A stretch of DNA of 11,863 bases. Origin: an uncultured Clostridia bacterium. Its GTDB lineage: Bacteria > Bacillota > Clostridia > Saccharofermentanales > DTU023. The notes under the pieces were generated by a model. It saw only the letters and a list, made by a program, of their open reading frames with translations, was not told where the DNA came from and did no database searches. Below, piece by piece: positions 1 through 7,000 of the stretch. The stretch is taken from NCBI GenBank assembly GCA_947254895.1, contig CAMYEY010000038.1:1-11863 (forward strand), given 5' to 3'. Each line of letters begins with the position of its first letter. The first letter of the stretch is position 1. Made by a program: the position numbers and the translations under genes.

Positions 1-974
1 TAGATCAGGCCGGCCTTGTCAAAATACTCCTTGTTTAACAGTTTCTTGCAAACTGCCCGCATCTGGTCTTCATCGGCATCGAGGCCCAGGTCTTCGATGA
101 TGGTCTTCATCATATGGCGGCAGGTTACATTGGCTCCACCGTGGCGTGGCCCCTTGAGTGAACCAACAGCCGCTGTAAAGCTTGAATAAATATCCGTCTG
201 GGTAGATGCCACAACCAGACTGGCAAAGGTTGAGTTGTTTCCGATACCGTGGTCTGCATGGATGATCATCATCAGGTCGAGGATTGAAACCTCATCTTGG
301 GTATAATTTCCTTCACCCTTGAGAAGGTATAAAAAGTATTCGGCCAGGTCCATATCTGCCCGCTGGGGGTGGATGACCAGGCTTTTATTTTCGACCATGT
401 GGGACATGGCCTGGTAGCAGTAAACAGCTATGGCCGGTAATTTCGCTATAATGGAAAGCCCCTGCTGGAGGTAGTTATCAACACCGGGATCGTCAGGATT
501 GGGATCATCGGAATAGAGGAGGAGAATAGACCTTTGGATCTTGTTCATCATATCAAAGGAGGATGTTTTGAGGATATTTCTGGCCAAGAAACCGTCTGGC
601 AGGGCATAGCTTTCACGGAGGCATTCTTTGAATAAGAGCTTCTCCAGCTCAGTCGGAAAATAACCAAACAAGAGAAGAAAACAAACTTCTTCATAACCAT
701 TATGGTCACTGGCTGCCACCTTATCGTAGACAGCTTTCAGGGGGTAACCCCGATAAAAGAGTTCGCCCTCCATGTCCTGTTTGCGGCCTTCTGCATCTTT
801 GGTATAGCCGGCAACATCACAGATCCTGGTCAGACCGACCACAACGCCGGTTCCATTTTCATTTCTCAGGCCTTTTTTGACATTATACTTACTATACAAC
901 TCGGTGGGAATCCGATTATTTCCCTCTGCCAAATGAAATATTCTTAAAATATCTTTACCCTTACTTGTTGCCAT
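1..974 (-). CDS. Citrate synthase, C-terminal part off the left edge
   Basis: Condenses acetyl-CoA with oxaloacetate to citrate, the entry step of the TCA cycle, in the cytoplasm. The frame is open from the ATG at 974-972 to the window edge (324 complete codons); the family is usually about 370-450 residues, so the C-terminal quarter or so is missing. Seen directly: the substrate-binding signature HADHGIGNNSTF at residues 239-250, followed by VGSLKGPRHGGAN with the second key histidine at H278. The catalytic aspartate expected further on lies off-window. The GNNSTF form of the motif resembles the longer citrate synthases of clostridia and related anaerobes rather than the short Bacillus CitZ type; that is from memory. 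The start is supported by AAAGGA seven bases upstream (982-987). The gene is divergent from aconitase across 185 bp, which suggests shared control. Confidence 0.95.
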   Translation of the reverse strand, partial: MATSKGKDILRIFHLAEGNNRIPTELYSKYNVKKGLRNENGTGVVVGLTRICDVAGYTKDAEGRKQDMEGELFYRGYPLKAVYDKVAASDHNGYEEVCFLLLFGYFPTELEKLLFKECLRESYALPDGFLARNILKTSSFDMMNKIQRSILLLYSDDPNPDDPGVDNYLQQGLSIIAKLPAIAVYCYQAMSHMVENKSLVIHPQRADMDLAEYFLYLLKGEGNYTQDEVSILDLMMIIHADHGIGNNSTFASLVVASTQTDIYSSFTAAVGSLKGPRHGGANVTCRHMMKTIIEDLGLDADEDQMRAVCKKLLNKEYFDKAGLI

Positions 975-1093
975 ATCTATTCCTTTCTCTTCCAGCTCTC
1001 GGGCCAAACCCCAAGGAATCCCTCTATTCTTATCCAGTTTATTCAGAAATCAGCGACTTTCTTATCTTTTACATATCAGATCACTTAAGTAAT

Positions 1094-1122
1094 TTTACAA
1101 GCACCCTGATTTAAACTATTAT
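1094..1122 (+). promoter_or_regulatory. Sigma-A-type promoter for aconitase
   Basis: TTTACA (1094-1099), a 17-base spacer, then TATTAT (1117-1122). Each hexamer differs from consensus at one position. Transcription would start near 1129, giving a leader of about 30 bases before the inferred aconitase start. The -10 hexamer overlaps the left arm of the inverted repeat, so a protein bound there could block polymerase. Confidence 0.6.
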
Positions 1123-1171
1123 TAACCTAAATCTTCAAAAAAGGAAGAGGTGAATAATTATTAATAGTTTA
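1112..1171. repeat. 14-bp imperfect inverted repeat at aconitase promoter and start
   Basis: The left arm at 1112-1125 (TAAACTATTATTAA) pairs with the right arm at 1158-1171 (TTATTAATAGTTTA) at 13 of 14 positions, including a perfect 10-bp outer part. The 32-base interval holds the Shine-Dalgarno, and the right arm covers the inferred start codon. It may be a two-site DNA operator, or an RNA stem if transcription starts upstream of 1112. Both arms are AT-rich, which raises the chance of coincidence. Confidence 0.45.
1143..1153 (+). promoter_or_regulatory. Ribosome binding site that decides the aconitase start
   Basis: GGAAGAGGTGA contains seven bases (GAGGTGA, 1147-1153) complementary to the 16S rRNA tail. 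Nine bases separate the GAGG core from the ATT at 1160 and six separate it from the ATT at 1157. The TTG at 1196 is more than 40 bases away and has no ribosome site of its own. An in-frame TGA at 1151-1153 sits inside this motif, so the start cannot lie further upstream. Confidence 0.7.
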
Positions 1172-3088
1172 GCATATAAGATCATCAAAGATCACTTGGC
1201 CGAACCGGCTGAAATGAAAGCCGGAAATACGGTCCGTCTGAGGATTGACAATACCCTGACCCAGGATGCAACAGGAACTATGACCTACCTGCAGCTGGAA
1301 AAGATGGGTATCGACCGGGTCAAAACCAAACTTTCCCTCTCCTATGTCGACCACAATACCATGCAAACCGGCTTTATGAATGCCGATGACCATAGGTATC
1401 TGCAAACCATCGCTAACCGCTACGGTGTTCTGTTTTCTAAGGCAGGCAACGGTATCTGCCACCAGGTCCAGCTGGAGCGTTTTGATAAGCCGGGCGAAAC
1501 CCTCATTGGGTCTGATTCCCATACGCCAACAGCGGGTGCCATGGCTATGATTGCTATAGGGGCAGGCGGCCTGGATGTTGCCTGTGCCATGGCCGGTATC
1601 CCCTATACCATCCAACTCCCCCAAGTGGTTAATGTGATTTTAAAAGGCCAGCTGAGGCCCGGTGTGAGTGCTAAGGATATTATCTTGAAGGTTTTGGAAA
1701 TCAAGACAGTCAAGGGTGGGGTCGGTAAAATTTTTGAATATACAGGTCCCGGTATCAAAGGACTGAGCGTCCCCGAAAGAAGCACCATCACCAACATGGG
1801 AGCCGAGCTTGGGGCAACCACCTCTATCTTCCCTTCGGATGAAAACACCAGGGAGTTTTTAGAAAAACAAGGCCGCGGTGAGGATTATATACCGCTAGAA
1901 GCCGACCCGGGAGCAGTTTACGATGAAACGATTGAAATTGACCTCGACCAGCTGGAACCCCTAGCAGCAGCCCCGCATTCACCGGATAATATTAAAAAGG
2001 TAGCCGACCTAGGTAAAATCAAGGTCGACCAGGTCTGTATTGGGTCCTGTACCAACAGTTCCTTTACTGACCTCTGCAATGTGGCCAATATTTTAAAGGG
2101 TAAAACAGTCCACCCAGACGTTTCTCTGACCATTTCTTTCGGATCCAAGCAGGTCCTCAATATGCTGGCGAAAAATGGGGCCCTGGCAGATATTATCGCT
2201 AGCGGAGCCAGGCTTCTGGAGTCAGCCTGTGGCCCCTGTATTGGCATGGGTCAGTCGCCCAACACAGACGGAGTCTCCCTCAGAACCTTTAACCGTAACT
2301 TCTACGGCCGGTCGGGTACCATGTCTGCCGGCGTCTACCTGGTTTCCCCTGAAACGGCTGCCCTTTCAGCCATCAAGGGTTATATCAGCTCACCCCTCGG
2401 TCTGGATTACGAACGCGTAGGCCTGCCAGACCATTATGTGGTGGACGATTCTTCCATTATCCTACCCGATTGTGACCCCAATAAGCCGGTCATTAAAGGG
2501 CCTAACATCAAGGATGTACCCGTTGGGAGCCCCCTCCAGCCGATCGACAAGCAGGTGATGATTAAGGTTGAAGACAACATTACGACAGACCACATCATAC
2601 CGGCCGGGTCTGCAGTCCTCCCCTTCCGCAGTAATATCGAGAAGATCTCAGAGTTTACTTTTTCCCAGATCGATCCCGACTTCTACCAGAGGTGTAAGGA
2701 CCACCGAGGTGGTCTAATCGTCGCCGGTGAAAACTATGGTCAAGGTTCATCACGCGAGCACGCTGCCCTAGCCCCCCTTTACCTGGGTATTAAGGCAGTC
2801 ATTGCTAAGTCCTATGCCCGGATTCATAAGCAAAACCTGATTAACTCGGCCATCATCCCCTTGCTCTTTGTCGACAGCCAAGACTTTGACCAGATAGACC
2901 TTCTTGACCAATTAGAGGTTCAAGATATTGTCGAACTTGCAGCAGGCAGGACCTTCACCGTCTTAAATAAGACTAAGGGGACCAGCTTTCAGGTGAAAAA
3001 TGACCTGACGGATGAACAGGTTCAAATCATTAAAAACGGTGGCCTCCTCAATACCATTCGGCTTAAAAATAAGGAAAAACAGGCTTAA
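1160..3088 (+). CDS. acn: Aconitate hydratase (aconitase), probable AUU start
   Basis: Isomerises citrate to isocitrate with a [4Fe-4S] cluster. From the ATT at 1160 the product is 642 residues; from the TTG at 1196 it is 630. The length fits the shorter single-chain aconitases of clostridia and Bacteroidetes rather than the ~900-residue AcnA. Numbered from the TTG, the cluster cysteines are C285 (IGSCTNSS), C345 and C348 (ESACGPCIGMG). Also visible are GSDSHTPTAGA near residue 106, FNRNFYGRSGT, ITTDHIIPAGS and, in the C-terminal swivel domain, GENYGQGSSREHAALAP. The stretch before the TTG reads NSLAYKIIKDHL, which matches the conserved N-terminus of the family, so translation must begin before 1196. 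The only codons available there are ATA, ATT and ATT. The frame is otherwise intact. It is followed after 35 bp by the tandem aldolase, with no terminator between. Confidence 0.95.
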   Translation: MNSLAYKIIKDHLAEPAEMKAGNTVRLRIDNTLTQDATGTMTYLQLEKMGIDRVKTKLSLSYVDHNTMQTGFMNADDHRYLQTIANRYGVLFSKAGNGICHQVQLERFDKPGETLIGSDSHTPTAGAMAMIAIGAGGLDVACAMAGIPYTIQLPQVVNVILKGQLRPGVSAKDIILKVLEIKTVKGGVGKIFEYTGPGIKGLSVPERSTITNMGAELGATTSIFPSDENTREFLEKQGRGEDYIPLEADPGAVYDETIEIDLDQLEPLAAAPHSPDNIKKVADLGKIKVDQVCIGSCTNSSFTDLCNVANILKGKTVHPDVSLTISFGSKQVLNMLAKNGALADIIASGARLLESACGPCIGMGQSPNTDGVSLRTFNRNFYGRSGTMSAGVYLVSPETAALSAIKGYISSPLGLDYERVGLPDHYVVDDSSIILPDCDPNKPVIKGPNIKDVPVGSPLQPIDKQVMIKVEDNITTDHIIPAGSAVLPFRSNIEKISEFTFSQIDPDFYQRCKDHRGGLIVAGENYGQGSSREHAALAPLYLGIKAVIAKSYARIHKQNLINSAIIPLLFVDSQDFDQIDLLDQLEVQDIVELAAGRTFTVLNKTKGTSFQVKNDLTDEQVQIIKNGGLLNTIRLKNKEKQA

Positions 3089-3123
3089 GGGCCAAGTTAT
3101 TTGTAAGAAAGCTCAGGAAGATT

Positions 3124-4350
3124 ATGGCAATTACACTTGAACAAGAAGCTTTAACCCAGGCAGTGGCAGAATTAGAACATCAGTTGGCCCGGCAGGACGT
3201 GGGTCTGGATAATTTTATCCTGGCCTGCCGTCTAAAGGAGGATGCTTTTGCTTATAAGACTGGCCAGGCCGACCTTAGCTATCTGACAGGGAATGAGCTC
3301 CAAGAAAAGTCTCCCCTGGCTGCAGCAATTTTTCAACATAAGCCGGACCGGGATGTCCTCCTCGTCAGCCAGCCTAAGTTTGCTATAGACCTCCTCGGGC
3401 AAGGCAAGGAGGTGGAGCCTGTCCTCGATGACCTACCACAGATCGTCGGCCTCAAGTGTAAAATTTGCGATGGTAATGACCAGGAGAAAGTCTTGGAAAT
3501 CCTGACCAAGCATGACGCCGTCTTGCTAGATAATTTTAAACTCAACCAAAAGGTTTTGCTGGTCCTAGCCCCCTCTATTGACCGAGCCTTGGCCGCCAGC
3601 TTAATTGTCGAAAAGTCTGCCCAAGCTATGGTTCAATCGACCTGCATCGGTGGCTATAATAAGCTGCCGGCCTGGATATGTTTGGCTTACCGCAAGGCCT
3701 ATCTGACTTCTTATTCTAAGATGGATGCCAAGAATAAATCACTTGGCCCGGACGACTTTGACCGGCAGGTTTCAGACCGAGAACTGGCCCTTCGCCAAGA
3801 GCTTGTGGCGGCAGGTAACCGCCTGGTTGAAGAAAACCTAACCCTGGGCACCTGGGGTAATCTCTCTCTCCGCTTGGACGACAAATTTATGCTGATCACC
3901 CCCTCGGGCCTGGCCTATGATAGGCTCAGCCCCTATGACATGGTCCGGGTAAACTACCAAGACATGACCCATGAGGGAAGCCTGAAGCCTTCGATCGAAA
4001 AGGGTTTTCATGCAGCCATCTACCGGGGCCATCCGGATATCAATGCTGTGATCCATACACATTCTTTTAACTGTTCCGTTTTTGCGGCTGCCGGCCAGGC
4101 TTTGCCCATCGTTTTACCGGAAGCCGAGATGACCCTGGGCCATAAGACAGCCTTTGTCCCCTACTACAAGCCGGGCACAGACCAACTGGCCAAGGCAGTG
4201 GCCTCAGCCGTGACCGATGATATCTGGGCTGTCATCATGGGATCACACGGGATGGCCTGTTGCGGTGCGGATATGGAGGATGTGTTCCACCGGACCCACC
4301 TGCTGGAAAAATCTGCCAGCTATTACGTTCGCTGCCACCTGAAAAAATAA
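3124..4350 (+). CDS. Tandem class II aldolase/adducin-family protein with inactive N-terminal copy
   Basis: A 408-residue cytoplasmic protein with two class II aldolase folds. The C-terminal half (about 215-408) looks active: TWGNLSLR near 243, LITPSGLAYD near 257, catalytic-type Glu292 (PSIEKGFH), and zinc ligands H311 and H313 (VIHTHS) plus H375 (GSHGM). The family includes fuculose-phosphate and rhamnulose-phosphate aldolases, ribulose-phosphate 4-epimerases and methylthioribulose dehydratase; substrate cannot be assigned. The N-terminal half (about 50-200) aligns with it without gaps over residues 64-94 against 294-324 (AAIFQHKPD against AAIYRGHPD). Its zinc positions are V81, Q83 and F138, so it should not bind metal. 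The usual family length is about 200-230 residues, so this is twice normal. The ATG is preceded by AGGA at 3115-3118. It is probably co-transcribed with aconitase. The family call is firm; the duplication is my own alignment by eye. Confidence 0.88.
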   Translation: MAITLEQEALTQAVAELEHQLARQDVGLDNFILACRLKEDAFAYKTGQADLSYLTGNELQEKSPLAAAIFQHKPDRDVLLVSQPKFAIDLLGQGKEVEPVLDDLPQIVGLKCKICDGNDQEKVLEILTKHDAVLLDNFKLNQKVLLVLAPSIDRALAASLIVEKSAQAMVQSTCIGGYNKLPAWICLAYRKAYLTSYSKMDAKNKSLGPDDFDRQVSDRELALRQELVAAGNRLVEENLTLGTWGNLSLRLDDKFMLITPSGLAYDRLSPYDMVRVNYQDMTHEGSLKPSIEKGFHAAIYRGHPDINAVIHTHSFNCSVFAAAGQALPIVLPEAEMTLGHKTAFVPYYKPGTDQLAKAVASAVTDDIWAVIMGSHGMACCGADMEDVFHRTHLLEKSASYYVRCHLKK

Positions 4351-4387
4351 GCTGAAGACCCCTATTCATTCGAAGACTTCAGCTTTT
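4349..4387. terminator. Bidirectional hairpin terminator between convergent genes
   Basis: AAGCTGAAG (4349-4357) pairs with CTTCAGCTT (4377-4385), a nine-bp stem with a 19-base loop. On the plus strand the tail is only a short T-run (to 4387). On the minus strand the tail reads TTATTTTTTC, a better U-tract, so it should end the copA transcript well. It overlaps the aldolase stop codon. Confidence 0.65.
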
Positions 4388-4462
4388 AGATCTGCCTAGC
4401 AAACTTGTAACCGTCATTGGCAGGTTAGAACTTTGTGAGCCTACAGGATGATGAAACCTAGC

Positions 4463-6763
4463 CTAGCTCTTTTTCCCTTTTGCCGGAAACTTAAGCCGGT
4501 TGAGACGGAGGGCATTACTAACCACAAAGAGCGAGGACATGGACATAGCGGCCGAGGCAATCATAGGATTGAGGACCAGACCAAAGGCTGGGTAAAAAAT
4601 ACCCGCAGCCAGGGGGATACAGAGGGCGTTGTAAAAGAAGGCCCAAAACAAGTTCTGCTTAATATTGCGGACCGTATGCCTGCTTAGGAAAATACTATTT
4701 TCCACATCCAGGAGGTCAGACTTGAGCAGGACAATGTCCGCCGCTTCAATGGCTATATCCGTCCCTGCCCCAATCGCTATTCCAACATTAGCCCGAGCCA
4801 GGGCCGGGGCATCGTTAATCCCGTCCCCAACCATGGCCACTTTTTTACCACTAGCCTGAATTTCCCGCACCTTAGCTTCTTTTTGGTCAGGCATCACTTC
4901 AGCCATGACCTGCTTAATCCCTAGCTGGCCGGCAATCGCTTGGGCCGTCCTCTGGTTGTCACCGGTCAAAAGATAAACCGTGGACCCCTCTTTTTCTAGG
5001 AGCCGGACCGCCTCGACCGAACTAGCCTTGATAGGGTCTGCCACAGCGATAAGTCCCAAAAGCTCCCGGCTATCCGCAAAATACAAGGCTGTCTTCCCTT
5101 GGTCAGCCAATTGCATGGCCAGGTCTCCAAAGTCACCCAGGTCGATTCCCAGTTCTTTCATGTAGAGACTGTTTCCGGCGTAGTACTTTTCACCCCCCAG
5201 GCTACCAGAAATCCCCTTGCCCAGGCTGTTTAAAAAATCTGAAACCGGCTCATAGGTCAGTTGTTCTTCTTCAGCTGCTGCAAGGATAGCCAGACTGAGA
5301 GGGTGTTCAGAAGGGGCCTCTAGGGAAGCTGCCAAGGCCAGCAAGCCTTTTTCTCCCAGGCCGGGCTTGGCCGGTATGAGGTCTGTCACCAGGGGCTTTC
5401 CCTCCGTTACCGTCCCCGTCTTGTCTAGGATAACGGCCGAGATCTCCTGGAGACCTTCCAAGGCCTCAGCCGACTTGATCAAAATACCCTGGCTGGCTCC
5501 CTTGCCCGTCCCCACCATAATGGCTACTGGGGTAGCCAGGCCCAAGGCACAGGGGCAGGAGATAATGAGGACTGAGATGGCCCGGCTCAGGGCAAATTCA
5601 AAGCTATAATCGGCCACAAGCCAGACTCCACAGGTTACAAGGGCTATAGCGATCACAGCCGGAACAAAGATACCGGCAATCTTATCTGCCAGTTTAGCAA
5701 TCGGGGCCTTGGTCGCATTAGCGTCTTGAACAAGGCGGATAATCTTGGCCATGGTCGTATCTTCACCCACCTTATCCGCCACCATGGTAATGGAGCCGAC
5801 TTGAAGAAGGCTGCCCCCGATTATTGTCTCACCCTCGGACTTTTCGGAAGGAATAGATTCACCGGTAATGGCCGATTCATCAAAAGCCCCCCGGCCGCTA
5901 AGGATTGAACCATCAACAGGAACAGCCGAACCGGGTTTAACCAGGAGAATGTCACCCACTTTCACCTCTTCAATAGGGACCTCTTTTTCTTGGCCATCGA
6001 CCAAGAGCAAGGCCTTCTTTGGAGTCAGGTCCATCAGCTTTTTGATGGCCGAAGTGGTCTTCCCCTTGGACTTGGCTTCCAGATATTTTCCCAGGCTGAT
6101 CAGGGTCAAGATCATGGCTGCCGATTCAAAATAAAGTGAATGTTGGTGCAAGTGGACAAGATCCGGCAAGCCGTGTCCTGTAGCATAAGCCAGGATATAG
6201 ATGACAATGATGCCATAGACAAAGGCCGCAGAAGACCCGATGGCCACTAAAGAATCCATGTTGGGCTGGCCCCGGAAAAGGGCCTTAAAGCCCTTGATAT
6301 AGTAGTTGCGGTTAAGGTAGATAACCGGCAAGGTCAAAAGCATCTGGCTAAAGGCAAAAATCACACTGTTGGCCGCCCCTTGAAAAATCCCCGGGATAGG
6401 GAGGCCGACCATCGGGCCCATAGCGATATACATGAGGGGGACCATAAAGCAAAAGGAGGCAATAACCCTAAACTTATGGGCTTTTTCAGCAGCATCCACC
6501 TCATCGGTCAGATCCTCTTGGCCGTCGGCTTTAGCCTCTGCCTGCCCCGCCTGTTTCTGTGGCTTAGCTTTATAGCCGGCCTTCTGGACGGCCTTGATAA
6601 TATCCTTGCCGGAGGTAACCCGGTCGTCATATTCGACCTGCATGGAGTTGCTCAAAAGGTTGACCGCTACTTGGTCAACCCCCTCCAGCTTTTCCACAGC
6701 CTTTTCAACAGCCCTGACACAGGCTGAACAATTCATCCCCTGAACATTAAAAACTTCTTTCAT
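4463..6763 (-). CDS. copA: Copper-exporting P1B-type ATPase (CopA)
   Basis: A membrane pump that uses ATP to export Cu(I) from the cytoplasm. It has 766 residues, normal for a one-domain CopA. Order of parts: one N-terminal heavy-metal-associated domain with GMNCSAC at 9-15; a linker; membrane helices from about residue 80; the actuator TGES at 300-303; the transmembrane metal motif C403-P404-C405 (SCPCALG); the phosphorylation site D447 in DKTGT; H487-P488 in the nucleotide-binding domain (SEHPLS); the hinge GDGIND from 646; and last helices carrying YNALCIP and MSMSS, the signatures of Cu(I) pumps as opposed to Zn/Cd pumps. The ATG has an AAGG about six bases upstream (6770-6773). It stands alone here: no CopY, CsoR or CopZ gene is visible. 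It lies downstream of the E1 terminator and converges on the aldolase gene. Confidence 0.96.
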   Translation of the reverse strand: MKEVFNVQGMNCSACVRAVEKAVEKLEGVDQVAVNLLSNSMQVEYDDRVTSGKDIIKAVQKAGYKAKPQKQAGQAEAKADGQEDLTDEVDAAEKAHKFRVIASFCFMVPLMYIAMGPMVGLPIPGIFQGAANSVIFAFSQMLLTLPVIYLNRNYYIKGFKALFRGQPNMDSLVAIGSSAAFVYGIIVIYILAYATGHGLPDLVHLHQHSLYFESAAMILTLISLGKYLEAKSKGKTTSAIKKLMDLTPKKALLLVDGQEKEVPIEEVKVGDILLVKPGSAVPVDGSILSGRGAFDESAITGESIPSEKSEGETIIGGSLLQVGSITMVADKVGEDTTMAKIIRLVQDANATKAPIAKLADKIAGIFVPAVIAIALVTCGVWLVADYSFEFALSRAISVLIISCPCALGLATPVAIMVGTGKGASQGILIKSAEALEGLQEISAVILDKTGTVTEGKPLVTDLIPAKPGLGEKGLLALAASLEAPSEHPLSLAILAAAEEEQLTYEPVSDFLNSLGKGISGSLGGEKYYAGNSLYMKELGIDLGDFGDLAMQLADQGKTALYFADSRELLGLIAVADPIKASSVEAVRLLEKEGSTVYLLTGDNQRTAQAIAGQLGIKQVMAEVMPDQKEAKVREIQASGKKVAMVGDGINDAPALARANVGIAIGAGTDIAIEAADIVLLKSDLLDVENSIFLSRHTVRNIKQNLFWAFFYNALCIPLAAGIFYPAFGLVLNPMIASAAMSMSSLFVVSNALRLNRLKFPAKGKKS

Positions 6764-6842
6764 TCAAGACCTTGCTTTCTATGGCCTAAAACCCACTCGG
6801 AGTCCCAGCCTGATCTTTTTTGTATCTATCAATTCTTTAAAT

Positions 6843-6851
6843 ACTATAACA
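6843..6851 (-). promoter_or_regulatory. Candidate extended -10 promoter for copA
   Basis: Read on the minus strand, TGTTATAGT gives a TG-extended -10 with TATAGT at 6848-6843. The -35 region is poor. It lies just past the operon terminator and would start transcription near 6836, a leader of about 70 bases. No CopY box (TACA-N2-TGTA) was found between 6764 and 7000. Confidence 0.35.
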
Positions 6852-6861
6852 TGGAAAACAT

Positions 6862-6920
6862 AAAAATGAGCCTTGCCGGTGGTCCGGAAAAATTTTCCTG
6901 AACCAGCCGTCACAAGGCTC
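6862..6920 (-). terminator. Rho-independent terminator of the E2-E3-E1 operon
   Basis: On the minus strand GAGCCTTG (6920-6913) pairs with CAAGGCTC (6875-6868) and is followed by ATTTTTA. The intervening bases also pair imperfectly around an AAAATTTT-like centre, making a long hairpin of about 53 bases. It ends about 80 bases after the E1 stop. Confidence 0.8.
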
Positions 6921-6936
6921 CGAGAGGGGGGTATCT

Positions 6937-6979
6937 GACCGTCCGGCAAAAACTAGCTATCAATTCTCGCCGGGCGGTC
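6937..6979 (-). repeat. Second GC-rich hairpin just after the E1 stop
   Basis: GACCGTCCGGC (6937-6947) and GCCGGGCGGTC (6969-6979) are inverted copies with one mismatch over 11 bp, separated by 21 bases. There is no T-run after it on either strand, so it is not a standard terminator by itself. A protective 3' stem in the operon mRNA is one possibility. Confidence 0.5.
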
Positions 6980-7000
6980 TAGCAATTAGAAATGATTGAC

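Larger units (their letters stand above)
975..1159. other. Divergent citrate synthase / aconitase intergenic region
   Basis: An AT-rich 185-bp stretch between two divergent starts. It holds the aconitase promoter, ribosome binding site and most of an inverted repeat (listed separately), and an 8-bp palindrome ACTTAAGT at 1083-1090. I found no convincing minus-strand promoter for citrate synthase: the best -35-like hexamer is TTGTAA (1100-1095), with only poor -10 matches around 1073-1078. No classical CcpC or CcpA operator was recognised by eye. Confidence 0.6.

Noticed and set aside
702..947. Open frame of 81 codons on the plus strand
   Set aside because: Antisense to the citrate synthase N-terminus, with no ribosome site or recognisable product.
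1196..1198. TTG as the start of aconitase
   Set aside because: There is no ribosome site in front of it and it would remove a conserved N-terminal helix; kept only as the fallback to the AUU start.
1169..1624. Open frame of 151 codons on the minus strand
   Set aside because: Antisense to conserved aconitase sequence; it is explained by third-position bias in the real gene.
4388..4462. Possible small RNA or second terminator between the aldolase terminator and the copA stop
   Set aside because: Only five-bp inverted matches (CTGCC/GGCAG, TAACC/GGTTA) and no promoter; nothing supportable.
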